Shown here: piece after piece, positions 16,495 through 25,182 of the stretch
Numbering within the stretch: the first letter of the stretch is position 1
Layout: each line of letters starts with the position of its first letter
Assembly (NCBI GenBank): GCA_003452935.1
Contig: DMMY01000022.1
Span: 37,420-101,419 of the forward strand
DNA: 64,000 bases
Source of the DNA: Elusimicrobiota bacterium
GTDB lineage: Bacteria; Elusimicrobiota; Elusimicrobia; UBA1565; UBA9628
Reading direction: 5' to 3'
Made by a program: the position numbers and the translations under genes
The notes under the pieces: model-generated
Told to the model about the DNA's origin: nothing
Databases searched by the model: none
The model's input: only the letters and a program-made list of their open reading frames with translations

Positions 16495-17900
16495 AGTCCC
16501 GCGATAGCGGCCACATGCGCTCCTTCGTCAAGCGGGTCCATTTCGTGGGCATCGGCGGGGTGGGCATGAGCGGCATCGCGGAGCTGCTCTGCAATCTCGG
16601 CTACCAGGTCTCGGGCTCCGATATGAGCGGCAGCGAGATCACGTGCCGGCTCAAGGCCGCGGGCGCGCGCGTTTTCCTGGGACATCGCGCCGCGCAGGCC
16701 CGCGGCGCCCAGGTCGTGGTGGTCAGTTCCGCGGTCCCGGCGCGGAACTGCGAGGTGGCGGCCGCGCGGAGGGCGGGTGTGCCCGTGGTCCTGCGCGCGC
16801 AGATGCTCGCGGAACTGGGCCGCATGAAAAAAACCGTGACCGTGGCCGGCAGCCACGGCAAGACCACGACCACGGCCATGGTCGCCATGGCCCTTTCGGG
16901 CGCCGGCGCCCAGCCCACCATGATCGTGGGCGGACAAATCAAGAACATCGCCGCCAACGCGCGGCTCGGCCTGGGCGACTATATGGTCGCGGAAGCGGAC
17001 GAGTCCGACGGCTCGTTCGTGCACCTGGCTCCCTTGGTGGCCGTGGTGACCAATATCGACAATGATCACCTTGATTTCCATAAGAACATGGACAATCTGC
17101 GCGAGGCCTTCCGCCAGCATTTGGCGCGCCTGCCGTTCTACGGCGCGGCCGTGCTTTGCGCCGACGACCCGGCCTTGGCGGGCATGGCTCGGGAGCTTCG
17201 CGTGCCCGTCATCGGCTACGGTTTGCGCCGGCGCGCGGATTGGCAGGCGCGCGGCGTCCGCATGGGGCGCGACGGTTCCCTTTACGAGGCCTGGCATAAG
17301 GGCCGGCGCCTCGCCGAGGTGCGCTTGCGGGTCCCGGGCCGCCACAACGTGCTCAATTCGCTGGCGGCCTTGGCCGTGGGGCGGTTTTTGGGCTTTCCCC
17401 TGGCGGGCCTGGTGCGCGGCCTTGCCGCCTTTCGCGGGGTCGGACGCAGGCTGGACCGGCTGGGCGCGGCCAGCGGCATAGAGTTCGTGGACGACTACGG
17501 CCACCATCCCACCGAGGTCCGCGCCGCGGTCGACGCGGTCGCGGCCTTGTGGCGCGCGGGCCGGGGCCGGCGCCAGATCGTGATCTTCCAGCCGCATCGC
17601 TACACGCGCACCCGGCTGCTGGCCCGCGATTTCGGAAAGGCCTTCAAGCGGGCGGACTTCGTCTACGTCATGGATATCTATCCGGCCGGCGAGGCGCCGA
17701 TCCAGGGGGTCAGCTCGCGGCTTATCCTGGATTCACTGCGGCGGGAGGGCGTGGCGTGCGCCGCTTTCGCCGGCAGCCTGGAAGCCCTGCGCCGGCTTCG
17801 GCGCGGGGACGTGGTCCTGACTTTGGGCGCGGGGGACGTCTGGAAGACGGGGGTCGACCTTTTGCGCCGCCTGCAATCCGAATTGGCCTCTCCCGTCTGA
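16491..17900 (+). CDS. murC: UDP-N-acetylmuramate--L-alanine ligase
   Basis: Cytoplasmic ATP-dependent ligase adding L-Ala to UDP-MurNAc, 469 residues. The N-terminal UDP-binding loop G-I-G-G-V-G-M-S-G, the ATP loop G-S-H-G-K-T-T-T-T, N-I-D-N-D-H-L-D and D-D-Y-G-H-H-P-T-E mark MurC. The start overlaps the upstream stop (ATGA); an alternative ATG at 16515 is closer to the homologous N-terminus. Other mur genes are not adjacent, so it lies outside a dcw cluster. rsmA follows with a 1-nt overlap. Confidence 0.95.
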   Translation: MKSRDSGHMRSFVKRVHFVGIGGVGMSGIAELLCNLGYQVSGSDMSGSEITCRLKAAGARVFLGHRAAQARGAQVVVVSSAVPARNCEVAAARRAGVPVVLRAQMLAELGRMKKTVTVAGSHGKTTTTAMVAMALSGAGAQPTMIVGGQIKNIAANARLGLGDYMVAEADESDGSFVHLAPLVAVVTNIDNDHLDFHKNMDNLREAFRQHLARLPFYGAAVLCADDPALAGMARELRVPVIGYGLRRRADWQARGVRMGRDGSLYEAWHKGRRLAEVRLRVPGRHNVLNSLAALAVGRFLGFPLAGLVRGLAAFRGVGRRLDRLGAASGIEFVDDYGHHPTEVRAAVDAVAALWRAGRGRRQIVIFQPHRYTRTRLLARDFGKAFKRADFVYVMDIYPAGEAPIQGVSSRLILDSLRREGVACAAFAGSLEALRRLRRGDVVLTLGAGDVWKTGVDLLRRLQSELASPV

Positions 17901-18691
17901 TGGGCGCCCGTCTCGACCAGCATTTCCTCTCCGACCCGCGGGCGCGCGACGCCATCGTGGCGCTGGCGCGGCTGCGGCCCGACGATCGCGCCCTCGAGAT
18001 CGGGCCGGGCCGCGGGATGCTCACCAAGGAGCTTCTGTCCCGGGCGCGCGAGGTCCTGGCGGTCGAGCTCGACAGCGCTCTGGCGGCGCGCTTGCCCGAG
18101 GTGCTGGGGGGGCCGGCGAACCTGCGCGTGATCAACGCGGATTTCCTCGAGCTGAATCTTTCGTCGCTGGAACCGGGGCCGTGGAAGGTCGTAGCCAATC
18201 TGCCCTACGCCGTGGCCACGCCGATTCTCCAGCGCCTGCTGGGTTGGCCCGCCTGGCAGCAGGCCGTGCTCATGTTCCAGAAGGAAGTGGCGCAGCGCAT
18301 CGTGGCCGGCCCGGGCGGCTGCGACTACGGACTGCTGACCCTTTCCGTCGCGATCCATGCCGAGGCCGAATTGGCCTTCGAGGTGCCGCGCGAGAGCTTC
18401 TCGCCCAAGCCCAAGGTCGCCTCGGCCGTGGTGCTTCTGCGGCGCAGGCCGCAGCCGCTGGTGCCGGCCGAGGAGCAGGCGTGGTTCTTCCGCGTGGCCC
18501 GGGCCGCCTTCGGACAGCGCCGCAAAATGGCCTTGGGGGTCTTGTCCCGGGCCTTGGGCGTTTCTCGAGAAACCATGGCCGAGGCCTTCGCGGCCTGTTC
18601 GCTGCCGCTCTCGGCGCGCGCCGAGGAGATTTCCCTGGAAGGATGGCGCGGCTTGGCCCAACGGCTTGCGATCGCAGCCCATGGAACTTAA
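17900..18691 (+). CDS. rsmA: 16S rRNA dimethyladenosine transferase RsmA/KsgA
   Basis: Dimethylates the two adjacent adenosines near the 3' end of 16S rRNA, 263 residues. It opens with the family's Q-H-F-L-S-D-P, followed by the SAM site E-I-G-P-G-R-G-M-L-T, the acidic E-L-D and the catalytic N-L-P-Y motif. The C-terminal helical domain includes F-x-P-K-P-K-V-x-S-A-V. The TGATG junction with murC and an 11-nt overlap with the next gene indicate one operon. Confidence 0.95.
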   Translation: MGARLDQHFLSDPRARDAIVALARLRPDDRALEIGPGRGMLTKELLSRAREVLAVELDSALAARLPEVLGGPANLRVINADFLELNLSSLEPGPWKVVANLPYAVATPILQRLLGWPAWQQAVLMFQKEVAQRIVAGPGGCDYGLLTLSVAIHAEAELAFEVPRESFSPKPKVASAVVLLRRRPQPLVPAEEQAWFFRVARAAFGQRRKMALGVLSRALGVSRETMAEAFAACSLPLSARAEEISLEGWRGLAQRLAIAAHGT

Positions 18692-20186
18692 GCCGTCCCC
18701 GCGTTGTTTTCTGCTGTCCGGCGTGCTGATTCTGGCGGGCCTCTACCTTCTTTGCCTCCGGGCTTATTATGTGGGTTTTTTCAACGACGACGCTTTCTAC
18801 GTCATCGGCGCGCGGTCCCTGCTTCGGGGGGGATTTCGCGAGCTCAATGCGCCGGGGACGCCTGCCCTGGTCAATTTTTTGCCGGGCTATCCCGCCCTTT
18901 TGGCGCTATGGAGCCTCATCGCCGGCAAATCCCTCCTGGCAGCGCAGCTCTTGTCCGTGGCCTTGACGATTCTGGGCCTGGTCTTGTTTTGGCTGTGCTT
19001 CAGCGTGGAACTTCCCGCGGCTGCGGCCGCGGCTTGCGTGCTGGCGGCGGGATTCAACCCTTTGAGCGCGAGCGTTTCAGGCACGGTGCTCTCGGATATC
19101 CCTTTTTTCACGGCGACGATCGGGGCCTTTCTTGCGGCGCGGGCCGCCTGGCCGTCGCAAAGGCCCAGGACCTGGGCCGGAGTCGGAGCCTTCATGGGAG
19201 CGGCTTTTCTTATACGGCCCACCGGCGCGGCCCTGGCTTTGGCCTTGTTCCTGAGCTTGGCCGCTGAGAGGCGTTGGAAAGAGGCCGCGTGGTCGGCCGC
19301 GGGCTGCGCCTTGGTCGCGGCGCCTTGGCTTGCGCGCAACGCGCTTATCAGCGGCGTTGCCCTTTCCCATGGCGCGGAGCTGGCCGCGCCTTTTAAGGCG
19401 GGCACGGCGCTGTCCGATCTGGCCGGCAGGATATGGCGCAACGCGGGTTATTACGGCTCCGAGCTTTTCTGGAGGACTCTGTATCGCTGGCCGCAATTTC
19501 CAGGATTGGGCTTGCTTAAGGGATTCACGTCGGTCCTGTGTGTGGTCGCGCTGGCCGCGGGCTTGCGCGCCTGGGGCTGGCGCGGCTGGCGAAAGTTTTT
19601 TTTCGTCTACTTTGTGATTTATGCCGGCTTGCACTTGGAATTGCACCTATGCTCCGGCCGCTATATTTTCACGGCCCTGCCCATGGTTCTGCCCATGCTT
19701 TTTTTGGGATTCGAGGAGCTGGGCCGGCGTCTGGGCCTCGGGAGCAAGGCCTTGTGGACCGCTTGCGTTCTGAGTCTGGCCCTGAGCGCCGCGCCAGTGG
19801 CCAACATCGTGGCGGCTTCTTTGTGGCGGCATACCGCCTTGAACACCCCGCCGCGCAAGACCCTGGCCTGGATCCGGGAACAGACCCGGGCGGAGGACGT
19901 TTTTGCCGCGGAATTGGACGGCCGCCTCCACCTGATCTCAGGACGCAGGACCGTGCGGCTGCGCAAGATTTTCGATCCGGTCCAGTTCGGCGGATGGCTG
20001 CGCGGCGCCGGGGCCGGCTACGTCCTGGTCGCGCCCGCGGATTATTTCATGACGACCATGTCAGGCTCTACGATGCACGATCCCATGCCGCTGGACCGGC
20101 TCGCCCGGCTGTTGGGCGACGCGAAATCTTTCGCGCGGGTTTTTCAGGACGAGCAAGAGGGGATCGCGATCTATCGGGTCCTCTGA
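18681..20186 (+). CDS. GT-C fold membrane glycosyltransferase (GT39/ArnT-like)
   Basis: 501 residues with about 11 transmembrane helices. The acidic F-N-D-D-A-F-Y motif sits in the first periplasmic loop (about residues 34-40), as in GT-C enzymes using polyprenyl-phosphate sugars. A periplasmic C-terminal domain follows, with W-I-R-E-Q-T-R-A-E-D-V-F. The sugar and acceptor are unknown. The start lies inside the end of rsmA, with coupling likely. It is similar in layout to the enzyme at 38528. Confidence 0.8.
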   Translation: MELKPSPRCFLLSGVLILAGLYLLCLRAYYVGFFNDDAFYVIGARSLLRGGFRELNAPGTPALVNFLPGYPALLALWSLIAGKSLLAAQLLSVALTILGLVLFWLCFSVELPAAAAAACVLAAGFNPLSASVSGTVLSDIPFFTATIGAFLAARAAWPSQRPRTWAGVGAFMGAAFLIRPTGAALALALFLSLAAERRWKEAAWSAAGCALVAAPWLARNALISGVALSHGAELAAPFKAGTALSDLAGRIWRNAGYYGSELFWRTLYRWPQFPGLGLLKGFTSVLCVVALAAGLRAWGWRGWRKFFFVYFVIYAGLHLELHLCSGRYIFTALPMVLPMLFLGFEELGRRLGLGSKALWTACVLSLALSAAPVANIVAASLWRHTALNTPPRKTLAWIREQTRAEDVFAAELDGRLHLISGRRTVRLRKIFDPVQFGGWLRGAGAGYVLVAPADYFMTTMSGSTMHDPMPLDRLARLLGDAKSFARVFQDEQEGIAIYRVL

Positions 20187-20261
20187 TCCTTGATTTTGCT
20201 TGAATAGCGGCCTGTATTTTTTGTCCACTTCTTGCAGACGCAATCGAGAGGAGGGCGCGCC

Positions 20262-20855
20262 ATGGAATGTCCCAAGTGCAAGGCCAATAACTCGGACGAC
20301 GCCGTTTTCTGCTCCTTGTGCTACGAGAATTTCAAGCCCAAGGCCAAGGACCCGGCCGCGTCATCGTCGAGCCTGGCGGCCTTCCCCGAAGTTTCCAGCG
20401 TGGTGGAGGACTTCATCATCACCGGCCCCCTGATGATCCGCGAGGAGGGCCTGTATTTTTTCATGAAGGCCTGCCAGCGCCGGGAAGACAACCGGGCCGG
20501 GACCATGATCGGAAATCAGATGGGAGGGATCGTGGGTCATCTGATCGGGGCCGGAATCAACGCGGCGGTGGACAAGGCCTGCGATTCGCCGCTCTATCGG
20601 CCGGAAAAATTCCATTACCGGCTCACCGAGGATATCATCGAATCCTGCCAGAAGGCCTTGGCCGACGCTCCGGACATCCCGTCCTGCCGGGAGTTCTTTG
20701 TCCTCGACAAAAAAGACATCGTGTCCCTGGAATTCGGCTTTTTCGGGGGCTTGACGCTCAAGGCCAACTATTTGAAAATGGAGATCAGCGGAATCGACCC
20801 GCGGGAAAAAGCGTCCGGCTATTTCGCGCTGAGAGGCTACCCTATCAAGCGCTGA
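20262..20855 (+). CDS. Zinc-ribbon protein of unknown function
   Basis: 197 residues beginning M-E-C-P-K-C-K, with a second C-S-L-C at about 18-21, a zinc ribbon of the double-zinc-ribbon type. The rest is a soluble alpha/beta region, with a Gly-rich amphipathic stretch near residues 90-110 (M-I-G-N-Q-M-G-G-I-V-G-H-L-I-G-A-G-I-N-A-A). I chose the ATG at 20262 because GAGGAGG precedes it. It converges with the histidine kinase gene, overlapping by 11 bases. No function is assigned. Confidence 0.75.
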   Translation: MECPKCKANNSDDAVFCSLCYENFKPKAKDPAASSSSLAAFPEVSSVVEDFIITGPLMIREEGLYFFMKACQRREDNRAGTMIGNQMGGIVGHLIGAGINAAVDKACDSPLYRPEKFHYRLTEDIIESCQKALADAPDIPSCREFFVLDKKDIVSLEFGFFGGLTLKANYLKMEISGIDPREKASGYFALRGYPIKR

Positions 20856-21984
20856 CGGGGTCGCCGGCCAGGGGCAGCGTGAAATAGAAGGCCGAGCCCT
20901 GGCCCGGCCGGCTCTCGACCCAGATGCGGCCGCCTTGGAGTTGGACGAGGCCCCGGCATATTTCCAGCCCCAGCCCCATGCCTTGCTTTTCTTTCGAAAA
21001 ATCCTTGGCCTGATAGAAACGCTCGAAGATGCGGGGCAGGTCGTGGCTCGGGATGCCCACGCCGGTGTCGCGCACGCAGAAGCGCGCGAATCCATCGTCG
21101 GCCTCGGCGCTGACGCGCACCGAGCCGTCGCGCGGCGTGAACTTGAGCGCGTTGCTCAGCAGGTTGGAGAGTATCTGGTGGACCTTCCCGTAGTCCGCGC
21201 GAACCTTCAGCTCCGGACCGCAAGCCGCGTCGACTTCCAGGCCGATGCCGCAGCGCGACGCTTCGAGGCGGTAGCTGTCGGCGGCTTCGGTCAGCAGCCG
21301 CAAGACGGGCAGGGGCTCGGGCGCCAGATGCATCTTGCCGCTGGAAAGGCGCGCGGCGTCGGAAAGCTCGTTCAAAAGGACGTTGAGGCGCTGCGCGTTG
21401 AGATGGATGGAGCGGATGCTGTGGTTCATGTCCTCGGCGCGGCAGGAGTCGGCCTGGCGCTGCATGAGCATGGCGGCATAGCCGCAGACCACGGAAAGCG
21501 GATTCTTGAGTTCGTGCGAGACGTCCTGGAGGATGCGGGAGCTGTCCTTGAGCTGGCTTTCCAGGACCGCCAGCTCCTCGGCCTTCTTGACCAGCGCGCT
21601 CTTGAGCGCGTGGTGCTCGAGCGCCCGGCGCACCGCGGCCAGCAGGACCTCGCTGGGACAGGGTTTGAGCAGGAAATCATAGGCGCCATCGCGCAGGGCC
21701 TCGATGGCCGAACTGACCGTGCCATGGCCCGAGATGATGATGCCGACGGTCAGGGGCGATTTTTCCCTGGCGAAGTTGAGCAGGTCCAGGCCCGAGGCCG
21801 CGGGCAGGCGCAGGTCCGTGAGGATGAGCGCGAAGGAATTCCGTTCGATCTCCTGCCGGGCGCCTTGCGCGCACGAGGCGGTGCGGACAGAGTAGCCGGC
21901 GTGGCAGAGGATGGTCCGCAGCAGTTCCAGGGTCTCTTCCTCGTCGTCCGCGACCAAGATGGGGCCGGTAGAGGGTTCTGTCAT
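20845..21984 (-). CDS. Response regulator-histidine kinase hybrid (receiver first)
   Basis: 379 residues. An N-terminal receiver domain (5-120) has its phospho-acceptor at D57 (L-T-D-L-R-L-P). A coiled linker follows, then HisKA with H157 in D-V-S-H-E-L-K-N-P-L and a HATPase domain with N-L-L-S-N-A-L-K-F, D-T-G-V-G-I and G-M-G-L-G-L. No membrane segment is present, so it is a soluble kinase driven by another kinase or input. The ATG at 21984 lies 7 nt after TATCAT; an ATG at 21993 overlaps that -10 box and is less likely. Confidence 0.9.
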   Translation of the reverse strand: MTEPSTGPILVADDEEETLELLRTILCHAGYSVRTASCAQGARQEIERNSFALILTDLRLPAASGLDLLNFAREKSPLTVGIIISGHGTVSSAIEALRDGAYDFLLKPCPSEVLLAAVRRALEHHALKSALVKKAEELAVLESQLKDSSRILQDVSHELKNPLSVVCGYAAMLMQRQADSCRAEDMNHSIRSIHLNAQRLNVLLNELSDAARLSSGKMHLAPEPLPVLRLLTEAADSYRLEASRCGIGLEVDAACGPELKVRADYGKVHQILSNLLSNALKFTPRDGSVRVSAEADDGFARFCVRDTGVGIPSHDLPRIFERFYQAKDFSKEKQGMGLGLEICRGLVQLQGGRIWVESRPGQGSAFYFTLPLAGDPVSA

Positions 21985-21991
21985 GTCGGGC

Positions 21992-21997
21992 ATGATA
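21992..21997 (-). promoter_or_regulatory. -10 box of the receiver-kinase gene
   Basis: On the minus strand TATCAT is followed by GCCCGAC and the ATG at 21984. It is the same hexamer as upstream of era, with comparable spacing. It overlaps the upstream in-frame ATG, which helps decide the start. Confidence 0.45.
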
Positions 21998-22063
21998 TAG
22001 TTTGAGGCCGCGGACGATTCGGCATCAGGGCCGTAAGGCCCATCATAGCATAGACCTAAAGTC

Positions 22064-23158
22064 TCATTCCACGGAATGGATCGTCCCGGCCCCGAGAACC
22101 CCGTCGTCTTGGTAGAAAACCGCGGTCTGTCCCGGCGTGACCGAGAGCTGGGGCTCGTCACAGAGCGCGGTCGCCGTGCCGGGCTCGACGCCCGGGGTGA
22201 TGAGCGCCGGGGCCGGGCGATGCTGCTGGCGGACCTGGACATCGGCGCGCAAAGGCCCGAGGGGGGGGGCCTCCAGCGCCGGCCACACGACCTCCCGAAT
22301 GGCGACGCGGCGATGGTAAAGGGCTTCCTTCGGGCCGACGAAGACCGTGTTGCTGCAGGCGTCGATGCGGACCACGTGCAGGGGCCGGCCGCCGCCGCTG
22401 AGCCCCACGCCCTTGCGCTGGCCGACGGTGTAATGGATGATGCCGCGGTGCTCTCCCACCCGGCGGCCCGAGAGGTCGAGGATGGGGCCGGGCCGGGAGT
22501 CGGATTTTGAGAAAAGCACTCCGTAATCCCGGCATTCGATGAAATCCTGGCTCTCGGGCTTGTCGGCGAGGTGGCGCCAGCCCAGCCGCGCGGCCTCGGC
22601 CTTGACCTGCGCCTTGGTCAGCTCGCCCAAGGGCAGCAGCAGGCCGCGCAGCTGCTCCTGGCTCAGCCGCGCCAGGAAATAGGACTGATCCTTGCGCCGG
22701 TCCGCGGCGCGCTTGAGCAGGCAGCGGCCTTCCCGCCGCTCCAGGCGGGCATAGTGGCCGGTGGCGAAGAGATCGAAGCGGATGCCTGCCCGCCGGGCTC
22801 TTTCGACGAGCAGCCCGAACTTGACTTTCTGGTTGCAGCGCACGCACGGGTTCGGAGTGCGGCCTTGGCGATATTCCTCCGTGAAATAATCCAGAACCTC
22901 GGCGCGGTACTCGGGCGCCAGGGCCACGACGTGATGCGGGATGCCCAGGCGCCGGGCCACGTCGCTTGCCGCCGCGATGTCCTGCGCCTCTCCCGGGCCG
23001 TAGCAGCCCGAGCGGCCCTCTTGCCCGCCCAAGGCCACGGACCCGTCCCAGGTCTGCATGGTCAGGCCTATGAGCTCATGGCCCTGGCTTTTGAGCAGCT
23101 GCGCGGCCATGGCCGAGTCCACGCCGCCGCTGAGGCCCACGGCCACCACCGGGCTCAT
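22064..23158 (-). CDS. mnmA: tRNA-specific 2-thiouridylase MnmA
   Basis: Adds sulfur to U34 of tRNA-Lys, tRNA-Glu and tRNA-Gln, 364 residues. The PP-loop S-G-G-V-D-S is near residue 10. The first catalytic cysteine is in N-P-C-V-R-C-N and the second in D-F-I-E-C-R-D-Y-G. The H-Y-T-V-G-Q-R-K-G motif is present. The insertion G-C-Y-G-P-G-E-A after the substrate loop is found in a subset of MnmA. The start overlaps the GT9 stop (23155-23158), so both are probably one transcript. Confidence 0.95.
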   Translation of the reverse strand: MSPVVAVGLSGGVDSAMAAQLLKSQGHELIGLTMQTWDGSVALGGQEGRSGCYGPGEAQDIAAASDVARRLGIPHHVVALAPEYRAEVLDYFTEEYRQGRTPNPCVRCNQKVKFGLLVERARRAGIRFDLFATGHYARLERREGRCLLKRAADRRKDQSYFLARLSQEQLRGLLLPLGELTKAQVKAEAARLGWRHLADKPESQDFIECRDYGVLFSKSDSRPGPILDLSGRRVGEHRGIIHYTVGQRKGVGLSGGGRPLHVVRIDACSNTVFVGPKEALYHRRVAIREVVWPALEAPPLGPLRADVQVRQQHRPAPALITPGVEPGTATALCDEPQLSVTPGQTAVFYQDDGVLGAGTIHSVE

Positions 23159-24159
23159 GGGCGAACTCCGCGCCGCTGGGCCAGGGCGGACTTGAGTCCC
23201 CGCAGGGCCTCGTCTACGGCGATGCCCCGGCACGACTCCCACGACCCGGCCACGACTCCGGAGTGTTGGGGCCCGCGCAGCCTCCAGACCGCGTCGGTGT
23301 AGCCGGAATAAAGGCCGAAGGTCGCGGTTCCCACGGCCGCGGCCAGATGCGTGGCGCCGGTGATGTTTCCCAGGAAAAGATCGAAGCGCTTGAGCAGGGA
23401 CGCGGTCAGGCCTATGGGTGCCGGGCCGAAAATGGGGACCGGGCGCTTTAATGACGCCGCGATTTGCGCGACGGCTTCGCGTTCGCCGGGGCCGGCGAGA
23501 AATGACAGGCTCAGGTCCGTCTCGCCGATAAGCCGGTCGCAGAGCGCCGCGAATTTTTCCTCGGGCCAGCGGTTGTCGAATTTCTTGAAGTTGCCGGGGA
23601 AAACGGCGATATGAAGCTTGCCGGGTGGAACTGCGGCGGCTTTCATGAGGACTTCGGCCTGGCGCTCATCATCCGGACGCAGCCTTAGTTCCATCCTCGG
23701 CTCGTAGGAGGCCCCGATCATCCCGGCAAGCCTCGCGTAGCGGTCGAGCATGTGCTCGCGCTCTCCGGGAGGGTCCGCGAGCATGTTCCAGAACGAGTCC
23801 ATGCGGCCCTTGGCAAAGGCGGCGCGCAGCCGGCCGCGCGCCATGAGAGCCAGGGCCGTTGATGTCCGGGAGAAGGAGGGATTGAGATCGACGAGCAGGT
23901 CGCAGCTTCCAGCCAGGAGGGCAATGGAACTGTTGATATTGTCCAAGGGCCGCCAATAGGGGTGGACGGCCAGGATTTCATCGATGAAAGGGATCAGCCC
24001 GGCGGCCTGCCGGGTCGCGGCCGAGACCACCAGGCGTATCCGGGCCTCGGGGAAGCGCGCGCGCAGGCCGCGCAAGAAGGCCGTGGACACGATCAGGTCT
24101 CCCAGCCTGCCGACGAGCAAGGCCGTGACGCAGCGGACCTTCGGAGCATCCAAGTTCAT
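23155..24159 (-). CDS. Glycosyltransferase family 9 (heptosyltransferase-like)
   Basis: 334 residues, GT-B fold. The N-terminal L-V-G-R-L-G-D-L-I-V-S-T-A-F-L matches the ADP-heptose:LPS heptosyltransferase opening. The C-terminal domain has F-P-G-N-F-K-K-F-D-N-R-W-P and D-L-F-L-G-N-I-T-G-A-T-H-L-A-A-A. It would transfer a heptose or similar sugar to a lipopolysaccharide core at the inner face of the inner membrane. Its presence supports a diderm envelope. It is divergent from efp. Confidence 0.87.
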   Translation of the reverse strand: MNLDAPKVRCVTALLVGRLGDLIVSTAFLRGLRARFPEARIRLVVSAATRQAAGLIPFIDEILAVHPYWRPLDNINSSIALLAGSCDLLVDLNPSFSRTSTALALMARGRLRAAFAKGRMDSFWNMLADPPGEREHMLDRYARLAGMIGASYEPRMELRLRPDDERQAEVLMKAAAVPPGKLHIAVFPGNFKKFDNRWPEEKFAALCDRLIGETDLSLSFLAGPGEREAVAQIAASLKRPVPIFGPAPIGLTASLLKRFDLFLGNITGATHLAAAVGTATFGLYSGYTDAVWRLRGPQHSGVVAGSWESCRGIAVDEALRGLKSALAQRRGVRP

Positions 24160-24186
24160 GACGATCGCCTAATGAATACGGAATAT

Positions 24187-24209
24187 TGTAACATTATCAA
24201 TTGGTTACA
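24187..24209. promoter_or_regulatory. Operator-like inverted repeat between GT9 gene and efp
   Basis: TGTAAC (24187-24192) and GTTACA (24204-24209) form a perfect 6-bp inverted repeat with an 11-nt spacer, in the 72-bp gap between two divergent genes. The layout fits a dimeric repressor site; no regulator is identified. Confidence 0.4.
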
Positions 24210-24231
24210 TATTGACGAGGGAGGATCGGCC

Positions 24232-24795
24232 ATGATCAGCACTTCGGAGTTTCATAACGGTCTCGTTTTCGAGGACGAGGGCCAAATTTGGGAGATTTTG
24301 ACCTATCAGCACCACCGCAAGTCGCAGTCCGCGGCGGTCTACCGCACGACCTTGCGGTCTTTGGCCACGGGCAATGTCTGCGAAAAGTCCTATGCCTCGG
24401 GCACCAAGTTCCGCGAGGTGCCGGTCACAAAACGCGAGAAACAATATATCTACTCCGAGGGAGAAAACGCCATATTCATGGACATGGAGACTTACGATCA
24501 GGTTTCCTTCCCCAAGTCCAAGCTCGGTCCCCAGGCCAAATTCCTTCAGGAGAACATGCAGGTCTTGGGCGTATACGTCGACGAGAAATTGGCCAATATC
24601 GAGCTTCCGCCCAACGTGGTCTTGACCGTGACCTCCACCGTGCCCGGCGTCAAGGGCGATTCTGTTTCCAACATGGTCAAGCCCGCCACCCTGGAGACTG
24701 GCCTTGAGATCAATGTTCCTCTGTTCATCAAGGAGGGGGAGAAGATCAAGGTGGACACGCGCACCGGCGAATACCTGGAGCGGGCCAAGGAGTAG
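24232..24795 (+). CDS. efp: Elongation factor P with non-canonical tip loop
   Basis: Translation factor that relieves ribosome stalling at polyproline, 187 residues with the usual three beta-barrel domains; G-D-S-V-S-N-M-V-K-P-A and the C-terminal G-E-K-I-K-V-D-T-R-T-G-E-Y are conserved. The domain I tip, normally P-G-K-G, reads R29-K-S-Q-S-A-A-V36. By alignment on A-A-V the tip residue is Gln32 rather than Lys34 or Arg32. The ATG at 24232 has GGGAGG upstream. Its last codons (E-R-A-K-E-stop) are copied in the tandem repeat downstream. Confidence 0.93.
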   Translation: MISTSEFHNGLVFEDEGQIWEILTYQHHRKSQSAAVYRTTLRSLATGNVCEKSYASGTKFREVPVTKREKQYIYSEGENAIFMDMETYDQVSFPKSKLGPQAKFLQENMQVLGVYVDEKLANIELPPNVVLTVTSTVPGVKGDSVSNMVKPATLETGLEINVPLFIKEGEKIKVDTRTGEYLERAKE

Positions 24796-25182
24796 AATGC
24801 GCGGGATTCTTGCTTGTGCGCGTCCGAGTCCCCGCAGGGGACTCGGACCCGAAATCCCCCCCTTGGGGGGGGATTTCGTTCCGTTGGGGGGAGCCGCTTG
24901 TAATCCGCTGCCTGAAGCGGGCCAAGGAATGGGAATGTGCCGGTTTCTTGCCGTCGCGCGTCCGAGTCCCCGCAGGGGACTCGGACCCGAAATCCCCCCC
25001 TTGAGGGGGGGGATTTCGCTCCGTTGGGGGGAGCCGCTCGTAATTCCTCGCCTGGAGCGCGGGCCAAGGAATGAAGCGCGTTGTTTTTTTGCCGTCGCGC
25101 GTCCGAGTCCCCGCAGGGAACGCGGACCCGAAATCCCACCCTTGAGGGGGGGATTTCGCTCCGTTGGGGGGAGCCTCCCGTG
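24773..25182 (+). repeat. Tandem triplication of the efp-HAD intergenic region
   Basis: Three copies with a period near 140 bp. Each has a perfect hairpin GTCCGAGTCCCC-GCA-GGGGACTCGGAC (degenerate in copy 3), then a GAAATCCCC/GGGGATTTC hairpin, then GTTGGGGGGAGCC. Copies 1 and 2 also end in a decayed HAD start (GTA-ATC at 24900 and 25040, where the real gene has GTG-ATC at 25180), followed by a decayed efp tail (CCTG-A/G-AGCG...GGCCAAGGAA at 24911 and 25051). No gene lies between efp and 25180. Confidence 0.85.

Noticed and set aside
22030..22062. Terminator after mnmA (GGGCC-GTAA-GGCCC hairpin)
   Set aside because: Stem of five bp and no T-tract; too weak to annotate.
24796..25179. CRISPR array
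   Set aside because: Units are about 140 bp, contain gene-end fossils and paired hairpins, and lack short direct repeats with unique spacers; no cas genes are nearby.
25081..25179. N-terminal extension of the HAD protein
   Set aside because: The extra residues are encoded by the tandem repeat; motif I homology begins at the GTG at 25180, which has its own ribosome-binding site.
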